From the NCBI GenBank assembly GCA_963733265.1, contig CAVTCF010000004.1:496001-560000 (forward strand): a stretch of 64,000 nt of DNA, given 5' to 3'. The translations under genes were made by a program, and so were the position numbers. The notes under the pieces were generated by a model, which was not told the origin of the DNA, did not search any database, and saw only the letters and a program-made list of their open reading frames with translations. Of this stretch, positions 16,206 to 23,541 are shown one piece after another. This stretch comes from PALSA-1006 sp963733265. GTDB lineage: Bacteria; Pseudomonadota; Gammaproteobacteria; Burkholderiales; Gallionellaceae. The number at the start of each line of letters is the position of its first letter. Position 1 is the first letter of the stretch.

Positions 16206-18710
16206 ATGAAAACACTTCCGATTCCTGACAATGGGCAGGAACGGACGATAGCAACCGGCGCCGCCGAACACGTGCGAGAAAAAGTGGCCATGAAACTTCG
16301 GCGCGAACGCGAATTTCGTAGTCTGGTCGAGAACAGCCCCGACCCGATTTTCTGCTATGACCGTGACGGTCTCCGCCTTTCTGTGAATGCGATGGCCTGC
16401 AAATTTAGCCACAAGTCGGCCTCTGAGTTGATCGGCAAGTCGCTCGGCGACGATTCAATCCTGAATTCAGATCAGAGACAGAAGCTGATCAACGCAATCC
16501 ACCATGTGTTCGACAGCGGCGAAAACGGTCAGATTGACCTCGGCTTCATCACCAGGGCTGGGGATTGCCGCGATTACCATATGCTGTTGGTGCCCGAACA
16601 CGATGCGCTCGGGAAGGTGGAGAGCGTGCTCGCTATAGCACGCGACATTACCGAGACAAAAGACGTGCAGCGCCAGATGGAGCAGTTCGTCGCCAATTTG
16701 CCCGGCTTTGCCTACAGCTTCCACCTGTCGAACGAAGGACACGGTAGCTTCCCCTTCGCCAGCCCAGGCATTGAGAAAATCTACGGCCTGAAGCCCGAGG
16801 ATGTGAAGAACGATATGGCGCCGCTGCATGCGCTGGCGCATCACGAAGATGCCCCCCGGATCATTGAGGCTCTCGCCGAATCGGCGCGGACGATGACGCC
16901 CGTTCATGTGGAATACCGTATCTGCCGTCCGGGGCTGCCCGAAAGTTGGGTCGAATTCCTCTCCACGCCAGTGCGTCAAGCCGACGGCAGTATGGTTTGG
17001 CACGGCATTATTCTCGACATCACCGGACGCAAGCGGGTCGAAGAGGATTTGCGCGAGGGCGAGAAGCTTTTTCGCACCCTGACTGACCACGCTCTTGTGG
17101 GGATCGACATCATTCAGGATAACCGGTTTTCCTACGTCAATCCAGCCTTTGCGGAGGTGTTCGGATATTCGCAAAGCGAGTTGATCGGTGCCAGACCGCA
17201 AATGCTCCTCCATTCCGATGACCGGAAATTGGTGGACGAGCAATTAAGGCGCAGGACAAGCGGTGACCTGCCGACTATGCACTATGAATTTCGCGGCAAG
17301 CGCAAGAATGGCGAAATAAGACATGTCGAGGTGTTTAGTGTTCAGGTTTCATTAAACGGCCGTCCAGCAATCATGGCAACTCTTTTGGATATCACCCAGC
17401 GCAAGCAAGCGGAAGAACGCATTGACAGATTGGCTCACTTCGACCAACTCACTGGTTTGCCAAATCGAAACTTGTTGAATGATCACTTCAAATACGCGAT
17501 CAGTTTAGCGCAACGCAGCGGCGAGCCCTTGGCAGTGATGTTCATCGATCTGGATCATTTTAAGGATATCAACGACACACTGGGCCACAGTATCGGAGAT
17601 CAAATTCTAATGGAGGTGGCAAGGCGACTCAGGGACGTCTTGCGTGAGGAGGATTCTCTGTCGCGTCAAGGCGGTGATGAATATATAGTAATCTTACCCG
17701 GGTCTGATGCGGATGGTGCGGCACTGGTGGCCTCCAAACTGATCGAGGCGGTTACACAGCCATGTCATATCGAACAACATGAACTGATTGTCACACCGTC
17801 TATCGGTATCGCCATTTATCCCCACGATGGTACTAATATTGAAACGCTGTCGAAAAATGCCGATGCTGCCATGTATCGTGCAAAACAGGAGGGTCGGAAC
17901 GACTTTCGTTTCTATTCACCGGAAATGCAATTGCAGTCTGCACGCAATCTGCAACTGGCGAATGCACTGCGCCATGCATTGGCACAGAACGAATTGGAGC
18001 TGCATTACCAACCGCAACTGTCCATTCAAGATGGTCGCATCGTCGGCGCAGAAGCTCTGCTGCGTTGGAGCCATCCCGAGCTGGGAATGATTTCACCTGC
18101 CGAGTTTATCCCGATTGCTGAAGATACCGGTCAGATCATTCAGATTGGGGAATGGGTGTTGCGCACAGCGGGCAAGCAACTGAAGGACTGGTTAGATCGT
18201 GGCCTGCCACCGATCATAATGGCGGTGAACCTGTCCGCCGTACAATTTCGCCAGAACCATTTCCCGGAAACGGTCACTCGCATCCTTGATGAAGTGAAGC
18301 TTCCCCATCAATATCTGGAGCTGGAATTGACCGAGGCTGTCGCCATGGATAATCCAAAGGCAGCAATCGAAGTGATGAACAAGTTGTATGAACGCGGCAT
18401 TCGTATGTCCATTGATGACTTTGGCACGGGTTACTCAAGCTTGAGTTATCTGAAAAAATTCAAGGTATACAAACTCAAGATAGACCAATCCTTTGTACGT
18501 GACATAACCGATGATCCGGAGGATAAAGCCATTGTGACTGCTATTATCCATATGGCCACCAGTCTTGGCATGCAGACCATTGCGGAAGGTGTAGAGACTG
18601 CCAGCCAACTTTCATTTCTTCGTTTGCTGGGCTGTAATGAGGTACAGGGCTACTATTTCAGCAAGCCGCTGACGGCGGAGCAGTTCGAAGAGTTTGCGAG
18701 AAAACGTTAA
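16206..18710 (+). CDS. PAS-PAS-PAS-GGDEF-EAL cyclic-di-GMP protein
   Basis: 834 aa from the ATG at 16206, which has GGAGG 4 nt upstream; the frame is open from 16140 but that start lacks an SD. Three PAS domains (~25-140, 150-275, 280-400) precede a GGDEF (~410-565) and an EAL domain (~580-825). No TM segments, so cytoplasmic. The diguanylate cyclase motif reads GGDEY rather than GGDEF; the upstream inhibitory RxxD (REED) is kept. The EAL domain looks complete: EALLRW, NLS, ELTEA, DDFGTGYSSL, LKIDQSF, EGVE. It probably hydrolyses c-di-GMP, with the GGDEY domain weak or GTP-sensing. The first ~900 bases look more GC-rich than the rest, suggesting a mosaic origin. Confidence 0.9.
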   Translation: MKTLPIPDNGQERTIATGAAEHVREKVAMKLRREREFRSLVENSPDPIFCYDRDGLRLSVNAMACKFSHKSASELIGKSLGDDSILNSDQRQKLINAIHHVFDSGENGQIDLGFITRAGDCRDYHMLLVPEHDALGKVESVLAIARDITETKDVQRQMEQFVANLPGFAYSFHLSNEGHGSFPFASPGIEKIYGLKPEDVKNDMAPLHALAHHEDAPRIIEALAESARTMTPVHVEYRICRPGLPESWVEFLSTPVRQADGSMVWHGIILDITGRKRVEEDLREGEKLFRTLTDHALVGIDIIQDNRFSYVNPAFAEVFGYSQSELIGARPQMLLHSDDRKLVDEQLRRRTSGDLPTMHYEFRGKRKNGEIRHVEVFSVQVSLNGRPAIMATLLDITQRKQAEERIDRLAHFDQLTGLPNRNLLNDHFKYAISLAQRSGEPLAVMFIDLDHFKDINDTLGHSIGDQILMEVARRLRDVLREEDSLSRQGGDEYIVILPGSDADGAALVASKLIEAVTQPCHIEQHELIVTPSIGIAIYPHDGTNIETLSKNADAAMYRAKQEGRNDFRFYSPEMQLQSARNLQLANALRHALAQNELELHYQPQLSIQDGRIVGAEALLRWSHPELGMISPAEFIPIAEDTGQIIQIGEWVLRTAGKQLKDWLDRGLPPIIMAVNLSAVQFRQNHFPETVTRILDEVKLPHQYLELELTEAVAMDNPKAAIEVMNKLYERGIRMSIDDFGTGYSSLSYLKKFKVYKLKIDQSFVRDITDDPEDKAIVTAIIHMATSLGMQTIAEGVETASQLSFLRLLGCNEVQGYYFSKPLTAEQFEEFARKR

Positions 18711-18821
18711 GAAAGTTTCATCACTTGGACTTACCCGCACATCGGAATTGTACTTCCACTTTCTGACGAGTAAAATTTAAGTAGAAGACTTAACCTCTTC
18801 AAACGAATCCGGAGACTATAA

Positions 18822-19496
18822 ATGGCATTTATTAGAATATATTTAAGCGTGATGATAGCTTTGTTTTCATCGCAGGTTTTTGCTGATGATGCTGCCGGTA
18901 ATCACAAGCCAAACGGAAACTATAGTTATATCGAAATTGGTTTGGTAACTACGACCGAGGCAACATCAATTTGCTCCGGGATTAATTCAGCCGAATGTTA
19001 CAAAACTCTCGCGGGTGCAGAACTTACCGCCAGTTTGCAATTTCCGTCTCTGCCAAATCTTTTGATATCGGCTTCGAGTGCCAGTCAAGGCGCGTCCGGA
19101 GCCAATGACAATTTAACCTCTTCTGATAGCAAGCTACTGATAGGATTGATTGGCGGATTTGGTTCGGTGGATGCATTGGTTTCTGTTGGCAGCCTAAACG
19201 CGACCATCCTGTCTTGTCCAAATGGTAGCAATACTTGTCAGGATGTATTAGAGAATGCCGCTGATTACGGCGCGATGGGAAAACTTTGGCTGGGAGAAGA
19301 AAAGAATTTTAATATCGGCATTACTGTTGATAGATATGCCTACTCACCATCATCGGTGAATGTGTCCTCGAGTATCTTTGGAACTTGGCTTCCCGCACGA
19401 CATCACTCGCTTTCGGTTCATTTCAATTCAGTAAAGGATGTAAACGGTACAGCAATATCCACCGGAGGTTCGTTGGCATACGCCTATTTATTTTAA
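18822..19496 (+). CDS. Secreted barrel-like protein of unknown function
   Basis: 224 aa. A signal peptide ends at about ...SSQVFADD. The mature part has alternating beta strands (YSYIEIGLVTT, AELTASLQFPSLPNLLISAS, KLLIGLIGGFGSVDALVSVGS, NFNIGITVDRYAYS, HHSLSVHFNSV, GSLAYAYLF) and ends in Phe, as outer-membrane barrels do. Two cysteine pairs (CSGINSAEC, CPNGSNTC) could be disulfides. GGAGACTATAA precedes the ATG. It starts 111 nt after the GGDEF-EAL gene on the same strand and is convergent with psiE. Confidence 0.65.
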   Translation: MAFIRIYLSVMIALFSSQVFADDAAGNHKPNGNYSYIEIGLVTTTEATSICSGINSAECYKTLAGAELTASLQFPSLPNLLISASSASQGASGANDNLTSSDSKLLIGLIGGFGSVDALVSVGSLNATILSCPNGSNTCQDVLENAADYGAMGKLWLGEEKNFNIGITVDRYAYSPSSVNVSSSIFGTWLPARHHSLSVHFNSVKDVNGTAISTGGSLAYAYLF

Positions 19497-19518
19497 GTCG
19501 CCTTCTGTTTCTCTGAGC

Positions 19519-19971
19519 TTATTCCAGTGTTGGCTCTTGGGAAGATTTGGAATCACTGACTAATTTATAGACGATGCCGATGACGAGTAATGCGGCAAGT
19601 AGCAAGCCATAATGAATTGCATTGAAGTTGGCTTCGTTTCCGGGACTACTAATAACTTGTACCGGTTGCACGATCATTTCGCGGATCACCGAAATCATGG
19701 CGACTTCGACGAAGACACGTACATAAGTGCGGCCTGTTTGCAGGTAACTCATTTCCGCAGAGATCAGCGTAGATAGTGTCCAAAGAATAAACAGTGATCC
19801 AAGCGCCTGGAAGAAACCACTCGCGGCATTGCCCGCGTGCCAGGCTTCCATAGCCTTTATGCCAAAGTCCCAAATCACCATGACACACGCCACGCCCAAA
19901 GCCAGTGCAAGTAGAACATGAATGAGTTGATTAAAACTTTTCATTCCGGCGATGAGTTTCTGGTCAAACAT
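19519..19971 (-). CDS. psiE: PsiE-family membrane protein
   Basis: 150 aa from the ATG at 19971; AAGGAG lies 8 nt upstream, and the upstream in-frame extension overlaps comM and is rejected. Four TM helices (~17-38, 50-72, 75-97 and 120-140) with the PsiE signature LSAEMSYLQ-like region (TLISAEMSYLQTGRTYVRVFVEVAMISVIREMIV). PsiE is phosphate-starvation-inducible in E. coli; its activity is unknown. It begins 10 nt after the comM 3' remnant on the same strand, so it may once have been the last gene of a ubiK-comM-psiE transcript. Confidence 0.85.
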   Translation of the reverse strand: MFDQKLIAGMKSFNQLIHVLLALALGVACVMVIWDFGIKAMEAWHAGNAASGFFQALGSLFILWTLSTLISAEMSYLQTGRTYVRVFVEVAMISVIREMIVQPVQVISSPGNEANFNAIHYGLLLAALLVIGIVYKLVSDSKSSQEPTLE

Positions 19972-19981
19972 AGTGCACTCC

Positions 19982-20599
19982 TTATTTATCCATACGCCGA
20001 TATTGTATCGCTTCCGCGATGTGCGAAATTTGAATAGCTTCGCTGCCTTCAAGGTCGGCAATCGTGCGCGCCACTTTGAGTACGCGATGGTAGGCGCGCG
20101 CAGAAAGATTTAAGCGGGTGATTGCCTGACGCAGCAGTGTTTCGCTTTGTGTATCCGGCACGCAGAATAACTCAATTTCGGCGACAGAAAGCAGCGCGTT
20201 GGGTTTGCCCTGCCGGGTGAGTTGACGTTGTCTAGAGGCTTCCACTCTGAGCTTGATCACGGCGCTACTTTCGCCATCAGACTGTTTGAGCAAGTCTTCT
20301 TGCGGTACGGCAGGCACTTCAATCTGAATGTCGATCCGATCAAGCAAAGGGCCGGAAATTTTGGCGCGATAACGCGCGACCTGATCCGGCGTGCAGCGGC
20401 ATTTTCCGTTGAAATGGCCGAGGTAGCCGCAGGGGCAGGGGTTCATCGCGGCGACAAGTTGGAACTGGGCTTTGAAATCTGCGCGGCGCGCGGCACGCGA
20501 GATAGTGATGCGTCCGCTCTCCATCGGTTCGCGCAGCACTTCCAGAACGCCCCGGTCAAATTCATACTGGGAATTTCTAATATTCCTACAATATTCCAA
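19982..20599 (-). pseudogene. comM: comM 3' remnant (Mg-chelatase-like ATPase, C-terminal part)
   Basis: The reading frame starts with 12 non-homologous residues, then from about 20563 continues as the second half of ComM: EFDRGVLEVLREPMESGRITISRAARRADF, the cysteine-rich MNPCPCGYLGH and CRCTPDQVARYRAKISGPLLDRIDI (sensor/arginine-finger region), and the C-terminal lid to ...YRRMDK. ComM is a hexameric helicase promoting branch migration in natural transformation. The ATP-binding P-loop and the Walker B segment that should precede this point are absent, so the fragment cannot work alone. Its 5' partner is at 20915-22207. Confidence 0.9.
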
Positions 20600-21580
20600 T
20601 ATTCCATCTAAATCTGTTTTACCAACCCTTTGTTTAGTGTAACTGATGTTTGTGTTTTTTGCTTTTGACTTTGCCTTTGAATGTTTTTCTAAATGTTTTT
20701 TTAACTAGCTAGACCGGATTCAATCCGTCTGGACTGGCGGGTTCATCGCCAGCCCTAAGCGGATTGAACCGGAGACAAGCGAAGCGCGTCAGGCACGTAA
20801 AATTATGGGGGTGTCTGCTCATCCTGCAGCAATGTCCGCCTCTAATTTTCTAGTACCGCAACTTTCGCCCCATGCAGATATTCAGTTAACTCCCAAGTGG
20901 ATGCTTTAATCTGCTCAAGCATTGCGCTTGATTGCAGCTAGGAATCCATTAAAGCTTCCTTGTGATTGCTCCATTGCGGTGCTTATTTCAGACATGGGAC
21001 GTGCTAATTTATATCTGTGGTGCATACCTTGTCCCATCCATGGCACTTCTTCTACTATATTGCTTTCCAGCAGCACAGGAAGCACATCATCAATGAAGCT
21101 GCGTGCGAGCGTCCCTAAACGTAGCAGTATGACTCCATCGCCTACGGAAGTTGTTCGAAGAAAGATCCGCAGAAAACGCTCAAGTTTTTGAAGTCTATCA
21201 TCAGTGTTCGTTTCATATTCAACAAATACAGCTTGCTTTCCATCGGTAATGTTGGCACCAAGTGCTGACAGGTGCTCCTCTATTAATATTGGATCAAAGG
21301 TGGGCTCGCCATCAGGAGCCAAAATAAACGATTCAATTTTGCAGTTGATAAACGTGCAGCCAGATAGTTGCTGGTTTACGTTAATTTCAAGTCGTTCAAA
21401 TTCGCAATCTTGGAACTCCAATTCGTTTAGTGTGCTATTAACAATTCCGGTGGGTTGGAAATGACATTTGTCAAAGAACAGTCGCTGCAACGTGCGACCA
21501 GCAAGTACGCCCGGTGTGAAAAACATACTCTTCAACTCTACAGGCTGGATGAGATCATGAATGCATTCAACAATGCGTAT
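20564..21580 (-). other. Foreign ~1-kb segment replacing the ATPase core of comM
   Basis: Between comM codon 209 (...RALEIAAAG) and the codons for EFDRGV, about 95-105 comM residues carrying Walker A and B are missing and this DNA stands in their place. It contains the C-terminal 221 codons of an unrelated protein in frame with the comM start, then ~315 nt without a gene that include an AT-rich stretch (20630-20710) and a large nested hairpin. No transposase, integrase, terminal repeat or target duplication is visible. An assembly join cannot be excluded from sequence alone. Confidence 0.75.
20714..20772. repeat. Nested inverted repeat (hairpin) in the foreign segment
   Basis: Outer arms CCGGATTCAATCCG (20714-20727) and CGGATTGAACCGG (20760-20772) pair over 13 bp with one bulged A. 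Inside them CTGGCG (20734-20739) pairs with CGCCAG (20747-20752). The structure is strong enough to form in RNA or single-stranded DNA. It has no adjoining T-run, so it is not a simple terminator. Confidence 0.55.
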
Positions 21581-22207
21581 TCCCGCTGCGGCTATTTCCA
21601 GTGCGCGTTTGGATTGAGCTTGGCCTTTCACTTCGCGCATGTCAGGGTAGTGAGGCTCGACCGTTTTTGTATCGGGAATGTAGCGCGTTAAGGCATCACG
21701 CCCGGATAAGTGTGCGGCCACTTGGAGCAATGATTGTGCAGGATAGACCGTTGCATCTTCGACCAGCGCTGCTTCCGGCGCATTGACTGCGGGCAGGATA
21801 AACGCGCGCCCGCTGTTGGCGGCACGATACGTCATCGCGAGTGCGCCGCGTATGGCGCGTATTTCGCCGGTTAGCGCAAGTTCGCCTGCGTATTCGTATT
21901 CGGCGAGTTTGTCGGACGGGATTTGCCCGGAAGCGGCAAGGATGCCAAGCGCAATGGGCAGATCAAAACGCCCGCTTTCTTTTGGCAGATCGGCGGGGGC
22001 GAGATTAACGGTAATGCGACGGGCAGGAAATTCGAATTGGCAATTCTGCAAGGCGGCTCTTACGCGGTCTTTACTTTCTTTTACTTCAGCCTCGGGGAGG
22101 CCGACAATCGTGAAATTCGGCAAGCCATTGGCGAGATGCACTTCCACAGTGACCAATGCGGCATCCATGCCCGCCAGTCCGCGACTGTATAAAACAGCCA
22201 GCCCCAT
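20915..22207 (-). pseudogene. comM: comM 5' remnant fused in frame to an unrelated C-terminal domain
   Basis: Residues 1-209 are the N-terminal ribosomal-S5-like (Lon-protease-like) domain of ComM (YSRGLAGMDAALVTVEVHLANGLP, FTIVGLPEAEVKESKDRVRAAL, VKGQAQSKRALEIAAAG). Homology stops just before the P-loop. Residues 210-430 are foreign: a short repeat-rich part resembling pentapeptide/beta-helix coils (LNELEFQDCEFERLEINV, LSGCTFINCKIESFIL), then an alpha/beta C-terminus ending ...GFLAAIKRNA. The hybrid has no ATPase motifs. The ATG is 3 nt past the ubiK stop, the usual ubiK-comM order. Confidence 0.88.
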
Positions 22208-22210
22208 TCG

Positions 22211-22423
22211 TTAGTGTTGCGTCTCCAACGCTTTAATGCGTGCTTCCAGTTTTTCCAGACGCAGTGCGAGCACTTCGTATTCTTCGCGTGTCACCAGATC
22301 AAGTTTTGAGAAACCTTGCGCCAATAGTGCGCGGGCATTTTTCTCAAAATCCTTGGCGGGACTGTTTGCGACCGCATCATTTAACTTGGATGACAATTCT
22401 TCAAAGAATTTTGTGTTCAACAT
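22211..22423 (-). CDS. ubiK: Ubiquinone biosynthesis accessory factor UbiK
   Basis: 70 aa, the normal length of the UbiK/YqiC (BMFP) family. N-terminal amphipathic helix (FFEELSSKLNDAVANSPAKDFEKNARALLAQGFSKLDLVTREEYE) and a C-terminal coiled coil (LALRLEKLEARIKALE) that trimerises. UbiK helps assemble the aerobic ubiquinone-synthesis complex with UbiJ. The position immediately before comM is typical for betaproteobacteria. Confidence 0.92.
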   Translation of the reverse strand: MLNTKFFEELSSKLNDAVANSPAKDFEKNARALLAQGFSKLDLVTREEYEVLALRLEKLEARIKALETQH

Positions 22424-22540
22424 GAAGTCCCTTTCTTAATTGCTTTGTAAGATAATGCGCGTAGTGTAACAAACTTGTGGTTGTGTACCACTTGAGTATT
22501 AAAAATAAGATAATGACGATTCCTTATTGAATAACAGTAT

Positions 22541-22569
22541 TTGGGTTGGTGTGGAATATGCTTTATAAT
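22541..22569 (+). promoter_or_regulatory. Probable sigma70 promoter of the TorF-like porin
   Basis: TTGGGT (22541-22546), a 17-nt spacer and a perfect TATAAT (22564-22569). The predicted transcript starts near 22576, leaving a ~48-nt leader with a purine-rich SD (GGAAAGAAGG) before the ATG at 22624. Confidence 0.55.
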
Positions 22570-22623
22570 ATAGGGCTGTTTTGAGTTCAATTTTTAAACT
22601 TCCTGGAAAGAAGGAAAAAAATC

Positions 22624-23409
22624 ATGCGGAAGATAAAAATATTCGTTTTCTCACTGTTCGCTGCGTTTGCAGCTCCTGCAATGGCGGCAGATGAAGCCAC
22701 GCCAGGCGAATCTCCCTTTGCATATAATGTCGGAATAACAACGGACTACATTTTCCGTGGGATCACGCAAACTACACACTCACCTGCGCTGCAGGGTGGG
22801 GTTGATTATACACATCCGAGCGGTCTTTACCTTGGCGGATGGGCGTCCAACGTCAGACGCAACAAAGATTTCGGCGCCATCGCCACTGGCGATGCCAATG
22901 TTGAGGTGGATACTTATTTCGGTATAAAAAATGCTGTTGCCACAGATTATGGTTATGACTTCGGATACGTTCGCTATAACTATCTGGGTACCTATACACC
23001 TCAGGTTGGTTACGACAATGCCGATACTTCCGAAGTTTATGGTGCCGCATCTTACAAATTCATTTCGTTAAAATATTCGTATAGTCTGTTGGATGGCTTC
23101 ATGACTACTCCGGGCACTAAAGGAACGAACTATATAGACTTGAGTGCAAACTACCCGCTTGATGACGCCGGAATGACGATAGGCGCGCATGTGGGCAAGC
23201 AAACCTATGTCGGCGCGCTGGCGGATGCTTATGCGATGGCTGGCAATAGCCCAACTTACACTGACTATAAGTTGAGTGCCTCCAAGGATTTCAGCAGCTA
23301 TGTGGTCAATTTATCTTTTACCACGACCAAAGGAACATCATTCTGGTCACCCAATGGCGATTCGTGGGGTAGGGCGGCAACGTCTCTGTCGGTAACGCAT
23401 TTGTTCTAG
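22624..23409 (+). CDS. TorF-family putative outer-membrane porin
   Basis: 261 aa with a signal peptide (MRKIKIFVFSLFAAFAAPAMAADE, cleavage after AMA). The mature part is the TorF/CHP02001 pattern: FAYNVGITTDYIFRGITQT near the N-terminus, repeated amphipathic strands (LYLGGWASNV, YDFGYVRYNYLGTY, MTIGAHVGKQTYVG) and a C-terminal Phe. In many betaproteobacteria it precedes glnK-amtB and is linked to nitrogen supply; here those genes are absent and the next gene is a convergent chemoreceptor. Substrate unknown. Confidence 0.85.
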   Translation: MRKIKIFVFSLFAAFAAPAMAADEATPGESPFAYNVGITTDYIFRGITQTTHSPALQGGVDYTHPSGLYLGGWASNVRRNKDFGAIATGDANVEVDTYFGIKNAVATDYGYDFGYVRYNYLGTYTPQVGYDNADTSEVYGAASYKFISLKYSYSLLDGFMTTPGTKGTNYIDLSANYPLDDAGMTIGAHVGKQTYVGALADAYAMAGNSPTYTDYKLSASKDFSSYVVNLSFTTTKGTSFWSPNGDSWGRAATSLSVTHLF

Positions 23410-23452
23410 GGAAATGCAGATTTATTCGTCATCTCCGCAGTGACAATTTTAT

Positions 23453-23468
23453 ATTCGGTTTGCCGAAT
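23453..23468. repeat. Small hairpin ATTCGG-TTTG-CCGAAT
   Basis: A perfect 6-bp stem with a 4-nt loop, 44 nt after the porin stop, in a convergent intergenic region next to a larger palindrome. It may help terminate or stabilise the porin mRNA; there is no T-run. Confidence 0.35.
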
Positions 23469-23493
23469 AGCATTTAGCGCAGGCGTAAAAATT

Positions 23494-23534
23494 CCGCGAA
23501 GCGGGCAAAACATCGATGTTGCGCCGCTTCGCGG
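23494..23534. repeat. REP-like palindrome with 11-bp arms
   Basis: CCGCGAAGCGG and its exact reverse complement CCGCTTCGCGG, 19 nt apart. Each arm is itself a near-palindrome (CCGC-GAA-GCGG), so it can fold as one long or two short hairpins. It lies between convergent genes, as REP elements do, and may serve as a bidirectional transcript end. Confidence 0.5.
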
Positions 23535-23541
23535 CATTCTC

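Noticed and set aside
20714..20772. Integron attC site
   Set aside because: The fold is similar in size with a bulged base, but the required GTTRRRY/RYYYAAC core boxes are not at its ends and no integrase is present.
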